A stretch of DNA of 64,000 nt, taken from contig NZ_JMQI01000041.1 of the NCBI RefSeq assembly GCF_000695625.1, forward strand, positions 79,002 to 143,001. The letters are read 5' to 3'. The DNA is from Amycolatopsis rifamycinica (GTDB lineage: Bacteria > Actinomycetota > Actinomycetes > Mycobacteriales > Pseudonocardiaceae). Shown in pieces: positions 1 to 7,678 of this stretch. How positions within the stretch are numbered: position 1 is the stretch's first letter; the number at the start of each line of letters is the position of its first letter. The notes under the pieces were generated by a model. The model saw only the letters and a program-made list of their open reading frames with translations. It ran no database searches and was not told where the DNA came from. Position numbers and translations under genes: made by a program.

Positions 1-268
1 AGACGGTGTAGGTGGTGTTGGGCTGAACGGAGACGCTCTGCGAGCACTGGGCGTAGTCGGCCCCGACGGGTGTGCCGGCGAGGGCGTGACCGCCGGAGTG
101 GACGGGAGTGGTCACGGCGGTGGCGTTGGCACAGGTCCACCCGGACAGGGACCCGGCTTCGAACCCGGGGTTGGCGAGCAGGTTGGCGGCCTCGGCGGGG
201 ACGCCGACGAGCCCGGAGAGCACGAGCATGAAGGCGGCCAGGGCCGCGGACAGTCGGAAACACCTCAT
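1..268 (-). CDS. Secreted carbohydrate-binding protein, probable chitinase (5' end only)
   Basis: Partial gene running off the left edge; about 89 N-terminal residues are visible. The ATG at 268 follows a GGAGG ribosome site at 273-277. Residues 1-28 form a Sec signal peptide (MRCFRLSAALAAFMLVLSGL, then a PAEA cleavage region). The mature start reads NLLANPGFEAGSLSGW, the hallmark beginning of a beta-sandwich carbohydrate-binding module of the kind found on actinomycete GH18 chitinases and other secreted glycosidases, and continues through SVSVQPNTTYTV. The catalytic domain lies outside the window. Two chitinase-promoter-type boxes upstream support a role in chitin or N-acetylglucosamine use. 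It could instead belong to another secreted glycosidase with the same module. Confidence 0.75.
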   Translation of the reverse strand, partial: MRCFRLSAALAAFMLVLSGLVGVPAEAANLLANPGFEAGSLSGWTCANATAVTTPVHSGGHALAGTPVGADYAQCSQSVSVQPNTTYTV

Positions 269-297
269 CGGGTCCTCCAGTCGAGGGAAGACCTCAA

Positions 298-331
298 TTG
301 TCTGGACCAATACCGGAGTTGTCCAGACCAA
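298..331 (-). promoter_or_regulatory. Two DasR/chitinase-promoter-like boxes
   Basis: Two 13-bp near-identical sequences, TTGTCTGGACCAA (298-310) and TTGTCCAGACCAA (319-331), start 21 bp apart, about 30-60 bp upstream of the secreted-protein start at 268. On the coding strand they read TTGGTCTGGACAA and TTGGTCCAGACAA. This resembles the direct repeats of streptomycete chitinase promoters and the dre element bound by the GntR-family regulator DasR (core TGGTCTAGACCA). Binding is inferred from this resemblance. Confidence 0.65.
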
Positions 332-432
332 AAGGGAGCAATCCGCGCCCCGCGCGGCCGTGAGCGTCAAGGCGGGTTCTGACCGGCCTCAGCACTCACG
401 ACGCCCCACGCGAGAGACGAACGAGGCTCGGC

Positions 433-998
433 TCAACACCGCACCAGGTCCTCGGCCACCAGCCGGGTCCGGCCCGCCCGGGCCCGATCGATCACCTGCA
501 CACTCCGCCACCCCACCGGCACCCGCCCGGCCAGCAGTTCCTCCCGCCACTTGCCCACCCGCCGGACGTGCCGCGCGAACGACCGCGGGCGCACCACCCG
601 CCCCCGGCTCCGCTGCCCCGCCAGCGCGACCTCCGCCGGCACGTCGAGGAACAGCAACCGCACCGACCGCCCGCTCACCACCCCGACCAGCGCCAGCAGC
701 GCCCGGGTCGACGCCCGCGTCGACGGCTCGTGGACCACGACCGGCCCGTCCTCGCCGAGCGCGTGCCCGACGATCCGCACCCGGTGCCACGCGTGCACCG
801 CCGGCCGGTACCAGCGGTACGGCACGGCCGGCGGAACCACCGCCCCGAGCCGCTCCCGCACCTGATCGGAGTCCAGTACCGGCAGCCCCGCGGCGGCGTG
901 GCGGCGTGGCGGAGCATGGTCGTCTTGCCGGCTCCCGGCAACCCCGCCACGACGAGCAGGTCGCGCCGGCCGAGCTCGATCACAGTGGGCTCGCTCAT
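433..998 (-). pseudogene. P-loop ATPase/kinase-like gene, frameshifted by an 8-bp tandem duplication
   Basis: Starting at the ATG at 998, the first frame reads MSEPTVIELGRRDLLVVAGL then PGAGKTTMLRHA, a clear Walker A motif. The rest (GLPVLDSDQVRERLGAVVPP to the stop at 433) is in another frame. The break lies in a tandem CGGCGTGG duplication at 894-909; removing one copy restores the continuous peptide RHAAAGLPVLDSDQ. The downstream part has features of small AAA/zeta-toxin-like kinases (LDSDQVRERL after the P-loop, VVVHEPSTR, LLFLDVP). About 185 residues once repaired. As written the protein would be truncated soon after Walker A, so this is a pseudogene, a phase-variable allele or an assembly error. 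Confidence 0.7.
894..909. repeat. 8-bp tandem duplication (CGGCGTGG x2) causing a frameshift
   Basis: Positions 894-901 and 902-909 are identical; the period-8 match extends over 892-912. The duplication shifts the reading frame of the P-loop ATPase on the minus strand by +2. Short tandem duplications of this kind arise by replication slippage and can revert. Confidence 0.85.
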
Positions 999-1264
999 GC
1001 CCCGCCAACGTCCCAGCGAAGGTAATGGTTCCTTTACCTCACGGACAGTGACGGCCAGCCATCCGCGCACCGAAGACCACCCGGCCGGAACGCCGGTCGT
1101 CACCCGCCGTGCCCCGTGTCACCCCATCGCCTGAAAACCCATGCGCGGCAAGGCATCCGACGTCCGGAACCGCATCGGGTGAAGATCGCCCGCAGCTCTT
1201 CCCGGCGTCCGGAAAATCCCTATCTTCTGGAAGGGACGCTCAGTGAGAACAGGGGAAACTCGTC

Positions 1265-1687
1265 ATGACCCAGTCGCTGGAACTCCCGGTCCAGGAATTC
1301 TGTCTTGATTGGACGCTCACGGGCGACGAAGGCGCCCGTGTCGGGATCGCCCTCTCCGGGCAGGTGTCCCTGCTGGACAACAACCGGTTCTACAAGATCG
1401 ACGGCGTCGTGTACGTCACCGAGGGCGACGCGGCCATCCGCGCGGTCGGCAACCCGCGGATCTCCGTGCGCCGCAACGGCGTCGAGAAGACCGGGCGCCA
1501 GTGGGGCTGGGAGATGTGCTCGGCGCGCAAGACGCTCGGCGCGCTGAACACGATGGAGGGCTACTTCGTCCGCACCGGCTACTGGGCGCCCGCCGACCGC
1601 GCCATCCAGCTGAGCCTGTGCGCCGAACACGGGTGGAACCGGCGCAAGAGCTACAGCCCGCACGTCACCGTCCGGATGGTCGACTGA
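1265..1687 (+). CDS. Hypothetical protein, 140 aa
   Basis: The ATG at 1265 follows an AGGGGAA-type ribosome site. There is no signal peptide or membrane segment. The protein is a mixed-charge single domain rich in Trp and aromatic residues in its second half (GRQWGWEMCSARKT, GYFVRTGYWAPADRAIQL) and ends SPHVTVRMVD. Two Cys (in MCSARK and SLCAEHGW) could pair. I do not recognise the family. Its 3' end overlaps the end of the convergent kinase gene by 23 bp, so transcription from either side may interfere. Codon usage is like that of its neighbours. Confidence 0.7.
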   Translation: MTQSLELPVQEFCLDWTLTGDEGARVGIALSGQVSLLDNNRFYKIDGVVYVTEGDAAIRAVGNPRISVRRNGVEKTGRQWGWEMCSARKTLGALNTMEGYFVRTGYWAPADRAIQLSLCAEHGWNRRKSYSPHVTVRMVD

Positions 1688-3707
1688 CCACTGTGGACGC
1701 CCGGCGCCGCGCCGCCGCGACGACCAGCCCGGCCGCGACGGCCCCCGCCACCGCACACCCGGCCCCGAACCCCGGCGACGGCTCGTGCACCCGCAACACC
1801 GACACGCACAGCCACACCGCGGCGCCGAACAGCAGGCCCAGTACGGGCCCGCCGGCCGCGGCGCCCCGCCAGCGGTGGCCGTTGCGGATGGTCCGCAGCC
1901 CCGATTCGAGGTAGGCGAGGGCGAACAACGCCAGGATGAGGCTGCCCGCGCCCATGGCGCTGGCCAGCGGGTGCTGGCTGGTGACCAGGGTGAACCGCTG
2001 GGTGACCGAGCCGGTCCGCACATCGGCGGTGACGGCGCCCCCGACGATCCACCGCGCGATCGCGGGCAGGGTGAGCTCGACGGTGAAGCCGTTCCCGCCG
2101 GACTTGGCCTCGGCGGCCGCGGACCCGAGCGGAATCCCGGCGGCGGACAGGTCGAGGACAACCGGCCCGGGGCTGCCGAGACCGCTCAGGACCAGCGGCT
2201 TGCTGAGATCCACCTCGACCGGCGCGGCGACGGAGGCGCCCCCGAGCACCAGCGGCGACGGTTCGTGCGGCAGCCGAGCGGGGTTGAGCAGCGCGAGAAC
2301 GACGAGAACAACGGCAGCCGCGGCGGCGGCGAGCCGCAACCACACGACGGCGGCTTGGGAAGCCGCGGAACCGTCCGACGCGGAACCGCCCGGCCACCCG
2401 GCACCGGCCGCATCAGCACCGGGGCCGGCCTGCCCACCCGGCCACCCCGAGCCCGCCGCATCAGCACCCGGGCCCGCCTGCCCACCCGGCCACCCGGAGC
2501 CGGCCGGCCCGGCACCTGCTCCACCACCTGGCCCAGCACCGGCCGCATCGCCAGGCCAGCCGGAACCGGCCGCACCCGCCACACCGCCCGGCCCAGCACC
2601 GGCCGCACCCGCAGGCCGGCCGGAGCCGGCCGCACCACCCGCCCCACCACCGGCCACACCGCCTGGCCCAGCACCGGTCGCCTCCCCTGGCCCAGCGCCA
2701 CCCCATCCCGGGTCACCCAGCTCAGGGGGCGCACCCACCAGCGTCGCTCCGGGCCGTGACACCGGCCGCGTGCGGGCCTCACCCGGCGGCGACGGCACCG
2801 TCGCCGAGTTGAGGCCTGAGATCACCCGCGGTGTCAGGTGCAGCACCGGCACCCCGGACCGCTCCAGCCAGCCCGGCCCGTACACCACCGTCGCCGCCGC
2901 GGCCAGGTCGGCCGCGAAGGACTCCGCCTCGCGGTACCTCGCCTCCAGCTCGCGGGCCAGGCTGCGCATCACCACCCCGGCGATCGGCGCGGGCACCCCG
3001 GCGATCGGCTGCGGGTCGGTGAACATGTGCTGGCGCATCATGCTGATCGCGCCGCGGGTGTTGTCGAACGGCAAGCGGCCCGACAGCAGCTCGTACAGCA
3101 CCGTCCCCGCCGCGTACACGTCGGCCGCCGGGCTGAGCGCGTTGCCCATCGCCTGCTCCGGCGCGATGTACGCCGGGGTTCCGAGGATCTCGCCACCGTG
3201 CGTCACCAACGTGGCGCCCTCGCTGATCACCCTGGCGATGCCGAAGTCCGCCACCTTCACCACGCCCTGCGTGCTGAACAGCAGGTTCCGCGGCTTGACG
3301 TCGAGGTGCAGCACGCCCGCCCGGTGCGCCGCGTGCAGCCCGGCCAGCATCGCCAGCCCGATCGCGCACGCCTGCTCGCCGCTGACGCCGCCGCCGTGAA
3401 AACGGCTGTGCACCGTCCCGCCGTCGAGGCGTTCCATCACCAGCAGGTGCTCGCGGCCGGTCCGCACGTAGTCGTACACCGGCACGATGTGCGGGTGGTC
3501 CAGGCTGGCCAGCACCCGCGCCTCGCGGTCGAACAGCTCGCTGCTCGCCGCGTGGTTGAGCACGTCCCACGGCAGCTGCTTGATCGCGACGCTGCGGCCC
3601 AGCGTCCGGTGCACGCCGGCGAACACGACACCCATGCCGCCCTCGCCGATCGACTCCCCGATGTCGTACTGCGGCAGGGCGGCGACCAGCTCGGCCGGTG
3701 CGCTCAT
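1665..3707 (-). CDS. Membrane Ser/Thr protein kinase (PknB-like)
   Basis: 680 aa. The N-terminal kinase domain spans about residues 14-280: Gly-rich loop GEGGMGVVFAG (21-31), catalytic Lys in AIKQL (K43), HLDVKPRN catalytic loop (D136, N141), DFG at 154-156 and GTPAYIAPEQ activation segment. The usual HRD Arg is Leu, making it a non-RD kinase. Then come a Gly/Ala/Pro-rich linker with a 16-residue tandem repeat, a transmembrane helix near residue 470, an extracytoplasmic beta-type region and two C-terminal hydrophobic helices. It follows its upstream partner with a 4-nt ATGA overlap, so the two are probably co-translated and may form one sensory complex. The ligand is unknown. Confidence 0.9.
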   Translation of the reverse strand: MSAPAELVAALPQYDIGESIGEGGMGVVFAGVHRTLGRSVAIKQLPWDVLNHAASSELFDREARVLASLDHPHIVPVYDYVRTGREHLLVMERLDGGTVHSRFHGGGVSGEQACAIGLAMLAGLHAAHRAGVLHLDVKPRNLLFSTQGVVKVADFGIARVISEGATLVTHGGEILGTPAYIAPEQAMGNALSPAADVYAAGTVLYELLSGRLPFDNTRGAISMMRQHMFTDPQPIAGVPAPIAGVVMRSLARELEARYREAESFAADLAAAATVVYGPGWLERSGVPVLHLTPRVISGLNSATVPSPPGEARTRPVSRPGATLVGAPPELGDPGWGGAGPGEATGAGPGGVAGGGAGGAAGSGRPAGAAGAGPGGVAGAAGSGWPGDAAGAGPGGGAGAGPAGSGWPGGQAGPGADAAGSGWPGGQAGPGADAAGAGWPGGSASDGSAASQAAVVWLRLAAAAAAVVLVVLALLNPARLPHEPSPLVLGGASVAAPVEVDLSKPLVLSGLGSPGPVVLDLSAAGIPLGSAAAEAKSGGNGFTVELTLPAIARWIVGGAVTADVRTGSVTQRFTLVTSQHPLASAMGAGSLILALFALAYLESGLRTIRNGHRWRGAAAGGPVLGLLFGAAVWLCVSVLRVHEPSPGFGAGCAVAGAVAAGLVVAAARRRASTVVSRPSGR
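2389..2497 (-). repeat. 48-bp tandem repeat in the kinase linker
   Basis: The linker between kinase domain and membrane helix contains a 48-bp unit repeated in tandem (second copy starting near 2455), encoding two copies of AGSGWPGGQAGPGADA, with more degenerate copies on the 5' side of the gene. It is probably a flexible spacer that changes length by slippage. Confidence 0.7.
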
Positions 3708-4495
3708 CGGGTGAATTCCTGCGTGGACGGGACCGGGAGCTGCACCGTGGTGTCACTTTCGGTGACCGACGGCGGCGCCGGGTGCGGCGTCAGGTAGCCG
3801 AGCAGGAACGCGATCGCCGCCGCGCCGAGCACCACCGGGATCTCGATCGCCGGCTCGGGCGGGACCAGGCGCAGCACCGACAGGCTGATCACCGCGACCA
3901 GGCCGGTGCCGAACCCGGCGGGCAGGAACCGCACGCCGCGGCGCCAGCGGTTCGGCGCCAGCCGGTGCCGGGCCAGCGCGAGCAGCGCGGTCACCCAGGC
4001 CAGGATCGTCAGGGCGAGCATCGCCAGCCCGAAGACGCCGTACACCGACCAGAAGGAGCCGCGGACGTCGGCGACCGTCGTCGCTTCGCCGAGCGTGACG
4101 CGCCCGCCGTCGAGCAGCTCGACCGACGACGGCAGCAGCCCGGTCGCCTGCCCCGCCAGGTCACCGAGGTCGAGGACGAACGTCCGGGACACCGACCCGC
4201 GCGCCGGCACCTCGAACGGCGCGGTCGTGTCGTAGGCGAAGAACGTCAACGCCAGTGCGACGCCGGACAGCCGCACGCTGCGGACCTTCACCGGCGCGGT
4301 GCCGGGGTTCGTCGCCACGACCTGCAGTTCGACCTGGTTCGCCGGATCGATCGGGACCGTGGCGTCCTCGATCGGCCGCTGGTCGATCGACACCTGCAGC
4401 CGCAGCGACGCGGACTCCGCGACCGCGGGTGGAGCGGCGCCCAGCAGCACCGCGCACAAACCCAACGCAACCCCCGCCGCGATGACACGTCCCAT
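3704..4495 (-). CDS. Exported membrane-anchored protein, partner of the Ser/Thr kinase
   Basis: 263 aa from the ATG at 4495, which is chosen because it opens directly on a signal peptide (MGRVIAAGVALGLCAVLLGA, cleavage near PAVAE). The ectodomain (about 27-150) is predicted all-beta, with a pattern typical of Ig-like or WxxW-type cell-surface folds (RLQVSIDQRPIEDATVPIDP). Three hydrophobic helices follow, with a short cytoplasmic tail ending QLPVPSTQEFTR. The layout mirrors the C-terminal half of the kinase encoded next, with a 4-nt overlap, suggesting a sensor or accessory subunit. Its Thr/Ser-rich tail (TESDTTVQL) is a plausible substrate of the kinase; that is inference. Confidence 0.75.
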   Translation of the reverse strand: MGRVIAAGVALGLCAVLLGAAPPAVAESASLRLQVSIDQRPIEDATVPIDPANQVELQVVATNPGTAPVKVRSVRLSGVALALTFFAYDTTAPFEVPARGSVSRTFVLDLGDLAGQATGLLPSSVELLDGGRVTLGEATTVADVRGSFWSVYGVFGLAMLALTILAWVTALLALARHRLAPNRWRRGVRFLPAGFGTGLVAVISLSVLRLVPPEPAIEIPVVLGAAAIAFLLGYLTPHPAPPSVTESDTTVQLPVPSTQEFTR

Positions 4496-4569
4496 TGGGC
4501 ATCCCCTACTTGCGTTATCCGACTGGTCCGGAATGCTACAGCGAGCACACACCGGGGAGGGACGTCCCA

Positions 4570-5466
4570 ATGCGATTCGTGGTTCGGCTGTTTTTCGGCG
4601 CCGTGGCCGGAACGTTGCTTCTGCTCACGGCGGCGGGAACGGCCAACGCACAATACACGTCGTCGGTTGGTTTGAAACCGTCGAGCGGTAAGGCGGGAAG
4701 TTCCTTCACCATTTCCTGGAATTTCTACCCGTGCAAAGGACCGGTCACCTTTTCCTGGAACGGCACGCCGATGTGGTCGGCGAACACGACGCTCCAGCAG
4801 ACGAGCGGCACGGTCGCGGCCACGGTGCCCGCCGGCGCCCAGCCCGGCACCTACCCGGTCACCGGCACGTGCACCAACGCCCGGACCGGCGGCCCGCTGA
4901 GCGCGGGCAGCCGGTTCACCGTGACCGCCACGCCCACCACCACGCCCCCGCCGCCGGTGACGACCACGCCGCCCCCGCCGGTGACCACGCGGCCGACCCG
5001 GCCGGGCCCGGCCACGGTCCCGGCCACGCCGGTCACCACCACCACGCCGCCGCCGACCCCGAGCACACCGCCGACGTCGACGACCCCGCCGGCCACGCCC
5101 GGCACGCCCACCACCTCCAGCACCGTGCCGAAGCCCGGCGAACTGGTGCTCGACCGGCCGAGCATCAAGCCCGGCGAGCCGCTGTCGGCGTCCGGGAAGG
5201 GGTGCCTGCCGAGCCGGATGGTGACGCTGACCTCGGGCGGCGCCGAGGTCGGCACCGCCTTCACCGACAACTCCGGCGCCTTCACCGCGCCGATCGAGTT
5301 CACCCGGATCGAGGCCGGGCGGCACACCGTGGTCGCCGAGTGCGGGGTGCGGCTGACCGGCGCCGTCGACCAGGTCGTGACCCGGTCGTCCGGCGGGCAG
5401 ACCGGCACGCTGGCCGTCCTCGTGTTCTTCGTCCTCGCGAGCATCACGGTGATCCGCTTCCGCTGA
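4570..5466 (+). CDS. Secreted surface protein with Pro/Thr stalk and C-terminal membrane anchor
   Basis: 298 aa. The ATG at 4570 is preceded by GGGGAGGG; it opens a signal peptide (MRFVVRLFFGAVAGTLLLLT, ...TANAQ). Residues about 30-135 look like an Ig-like domain (SVGLKPSSGKAGSSFTISWN). A stalk of about 80 residues is made of TPTTTPPPPVTTTPPPPVTT-type Pro/Thr repeats, followed by a second beta domain (GELVLDRPSIKPGEPLSASG) and a single C-terminal helix (VLVFFVLASITVIRF). It is divergent from the kinase-partner gene, the starts being 75 bp apart, so they may share regulation. Cell-wall-spanning display is likely; the ligand is unknown. Confidence 0.8.
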   Translation: MRFVVRLFFGAVAGTLLLLTAAGTANAQYTSSVGLKPSSGKAGSSFTISWNFYPCKGPVTFSWNGTPMWSANTTLQQTSGTVAATVPAGAQPGTYPVTGTCTNARTGGPLSAGSRFTVTATPTTTPPPPVTTTPPPPVTTRPTRPGPATVPATPVTTTTPPPTPSTPPTSTTPPATPGTPTTSSTVPKPGELVLDRPSIKPGEPLSASGKGCLPSRMVTLTSGGAEVGTAFTDNSGAFTAPIEFTRIEAGRHTVVAECGVRLTGAVDQVVTRSSGGQTGTLAVLVFFVLASITVIRFR

Positions 5467-5476
5467 TCCCCGGTTG

Positions 5477-5530
5477 ACATGCAGCCGTCCGGCTGCCTAT
5501 CGTCAAAAAGGCAGCCGGACGGCTGCATGT
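5477..5530. promoter_or_regulatory. Perfect 22-bp inverted repeat operator overlapping a promoter
   Basis: Arms at 5477-5498 and 5509-5530 are exact reverse complements separated by 10 bp, and each arm is itself a palindrome (GCAGCC-N4-GGCTGC). A plausible -35 TTGACA (5474-5479) and -10 TATCGT (5498-5503) with an 18-bp spacer lie inside. The downstream gene (start 5547) is an ArsR-type regulator, so this is very probably its autoregulatory operator, with four half-sites. Confidence 0.8.
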
Positions 5531-5546
5531 CACGGGGGAAGGCGCG

Positions 5547-6323
5547 ATGGACGAGGTCTTCAAGGCGCTGGCCGATCCCAGCCGCCGCCGGTTGCTGGAC
5601 GCGCTGAACGTGCGCAACGGCCAGACCCTGCGCGAGCTGTGCGCGGGGCTGGACATGGCCCGCCAGTCGGTGAGCAAGCACCTGGCCGTGCTCGAGGCGG
5701 CCGGGCTGATCACCACCACCCGGCGCGGCCGCGAAAAGCTGCACCACCTCGACGCCGCGCCGATCAACGCGATCGCCGAGCGCTGGATGACCCGCTACGA
5801 CCGGCGGCGGGCCGGCGCGCTGGCCGATCTCAAACGAGCACTGGAGTCCGCACCGATGAACGATTTCGCGTACACCACCTACATCGCGACCACGCCGGAG
5901 AAGCTCTGGCAAGCCCTTACCGATCCGGCTTTCACGAGCCGGTACTGGGGCGTCTCCTTCGAAACCGACTGGAAAAAGGGCTCGCCGATGACGTGGACCG
6001 AGCGCGGCGCGAAAACGATCGATCCCGAACAGGTCGTGCTCGAATCGGAATCCCACCGAAGGCTGTCCTACACATGGCACGCTTTCACGGCGGACTGGGC
6101 GAAGGCCAACGAAATCGACGACGAGACGCTCGAGAAACTGCGGGGCGAAAGCCGCTCGCGGGTCACGTTCACCATCGAACCGCACGGGGAAATGGTGAAG
6201 CTGACCGTGCTCCACGACGGTTTCGACCCCGGCAGCACGGCGCTGGAGATGTGCGGCCAGGGCTGGCCCGCGCTGCTGTCCAGCCTGAAGACGCTGATGG
6301 AGACCGGCTCGCCCCTGCCGTGA
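5547..6323 (+). CDS. ArsR-family HTH regulator fused to an SRPBCC (AHSA1-like) domain
   Basis: 258 aa. Residues about 1-95 form a winged helix-turn-helix of the ArsR type (FKALADPSRRRLLDAL, DMARQSVSKHLAVLE, wing TTRRGREKLHHLD). After a linker at about residue 100, residues 104-255 form an SRPBCC/AHSA1 ligand-binding domain (YTTYIATTPEKLWQALTDPA, TSRYWGVSFETDWKKGSP). In separate-gene versions the SRPBCC protein lies directly downstream of the ArsR gene; here they are one chain. The perfect inverted repeat overlapping the promoter 16 bp upstream suggests autorepression relieved by a small hydrophobic ligand, whose identity cannot be read from sequence. Confidence 0.9.
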   Translation: MDEVFKALADPSRRRLLDALNVRNGQTLRELCAGLDMARQSVSKHLAVLEAAGLITTTRRGREKLHHLDAAPINAIAERWMTRYDRRRAGALADLKRALESAPMNDFAYTTYIATTPEKLWQALTDPAFTSRYWGVSFETDWKKGSPMTWTERGAKTIDPEQVVLESESHRRLSYTWHAFTADWAKANEIDDETLEKLRGESRSRVTFTIEPHGEMVKLTVLHDGFDPGSTALEMCGQGWPALLSSLKTLMETGSPLP

Positions 6324-6529
6324 CCCGACCAACCGGTCGATTTCCCCAAATCCGACAGATCTGACACTTCTGACACAGGGAAACGTCTGAATCCTCCCCG
6401 TTTCGTGGGCGCCCGGCTGAAGTCCGGGTGAATTTCGCTCGTTCGCCAGGATCCGATGCGGTTTTCCGGGCGTTAGGCTCGCATAATCCGTGACCGGTGA
6501 TGGTCCGATCGAGTGACGGGAGAACAGGC

Positions 6530-7678
6530 GTGCCGGGGTCAGTGCGTACCCGCTGGATCGTGGCGGCCGTGGTCGTGGCCGCCGCGGCGGCCGCCGTCGT
6601 GGCGGTCCGGCCGGACCACGCGGCCGCCGTCGACCCCGAAATCGCGGTCTCGCGCTCGGCGTGCGGCACCGGCTGGACGGATCCGAAGCCGGGGCCGCAG
6701 ACCTTCCGCCTGCACAACACCGGGTCCGTGACGGCCGAGGTGGACCTGATCGACCCGGCGACCGGCGTGATCTACGGCGAAGTCGAGGGCCTCGGCGCGG
6801 CGACGACCCGGCCCCTGCGGGTCAACCTGGGCAACGGCGACTACGCGTTCCGCTGCCTGCCCGAGGACGCGGGCGCGATCGTCGGGCCCGCGGTGCGGAT
6901 CACCGGCGGGGCCGAGCGGACCGGGCCGGGCGTCGCGCCGGTGACGCACGACGACCTGCTGGGGCCGCTCAAGGCCTACCAGCAGCATGTCACGGCGGGT
7001 CTCGACGAGCTGGTCGCGAACACCGGCGCGCTGAAGAACACCGTCCACGGCGGCGACCGCGCGGCGAGCCAGGCGGCCTGGTTGACCGCCCACCTGACGT
7101 ACGAGCGGCTGGGCGCGGCCTACGACGCGTTCGGCGATTCCGACGGCGCCATCAACGGCCTCCCGGCCGGCCCGGAGTTCACCGGCTTCCACCGCCTCGA
7201 GCAGGGTCTCTGGCACGGCGAGGACCTGGCCGCGCTGGCCGCCGTCGCCGACCGGCTCGACACCGACGCCCGCGCGCTGCGGACGTCCTTCGCCGACAGC
7301 CAGGTCGACGGGAACGACCTCGGGCTGCGCGCGCACGAGATCATGGAGAACACGCTGCAGTTCGAACTGACCGGCCGCACCGACTACGGCAGCGGCACGA
7401 ACCTCGCCACGGCCCGCGCGAACCTCGACGGCACCCGCGCGGTCCTGGAGGTCCTGCGGCCGCTGCTGACACCCCGGTACCCGCAGCTGTCCAAGGTGGA
7501 CACCTGGCTGGACCGGACGCGGACGGCGCTCGACGCGGCCCACCGCCCGGACGGCACCTGGCTCCGCCCGGCGGAGCTGAGCCGGCAGCAGCGGCAGAAG
7601 CTGAACGCGGACGTGAGCGAGCTGACGGAGCTGCTGGCCCCGATCGCGGCGATCACCGAGCCGAGGAGGGTCTCATGA
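6530..7678 (+). CDS. efeO: EfeO-type periplasmic iron-uptake lipid-free component (cupredoxin plus M75 imelysin domain)
   Basis: 382 aa from the GTG at 6530, preceded by GGGAGAAC; an ATG at 6497 is possible but has a poorer ribosome site. An N-terminal membrane/signal segment (TRWIVAAVVVAAAAAAVVAV) leads to a cupredoxin-like region (about 45-135) and an imelysin/M75 domain (about 145-370) with the conserved GFHRLEQGLWHGED motif and AHEIMENTLQFEL. In EfeUOB systems EfeO binds iron and hands it to EfeB and the EfeU permease. It overlaps efeB by 4 nt (ATGA). No efeU permease lies within the window on either side. A TTAGGCT half-box at 6473-6479 is too weak to call an iron-repressor site. Confidence 0.9.
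   Translation: MPGSVRTRWIVAAVVVAAAAAAVVAVRPDHAAAVDPEIAVSRSACGTGWTDPKPGPQTFRLHNTGSVTAEVDLIDPATGVIYGEVEGLGAATTRPLRVNLGNGDYAFRCLPEDAGAIVGPAVRITGGAERTGPGVAPVTHDDLLGPLKAYQQHVTAGLDELVANTGALKNTVHGGDRAASQAAWLTAHLTYERLGAAYDAFGDSDGAINGLPAGPEFTGFHRLEQGLWHGEDLAALAAVADRLDTDARALRTSFADSQVDGNDLGLRAHEIMENTLQFELTGRTDYGSGTNLATARANLDGTRAVLEVLRPLLTPRYPQLSKVDTWLDRTRTALDAAHRPDGTWLRPAELSRQQRQKLNADVSELTELLAPIAAITEPRRVS

Noticed and set aside
108..1025. Plus-strand open frame of 305 codons rich in Pro/Arg
   Set aside because: Antisense shadow of the secreted-protein start and P-loop ATPase; codon usage reflects GC skew only.
6473..6479. Iron-repressor box upstream of efeO
   Set aside because: Only one TTAGGCT half is present; no symmetric second half.
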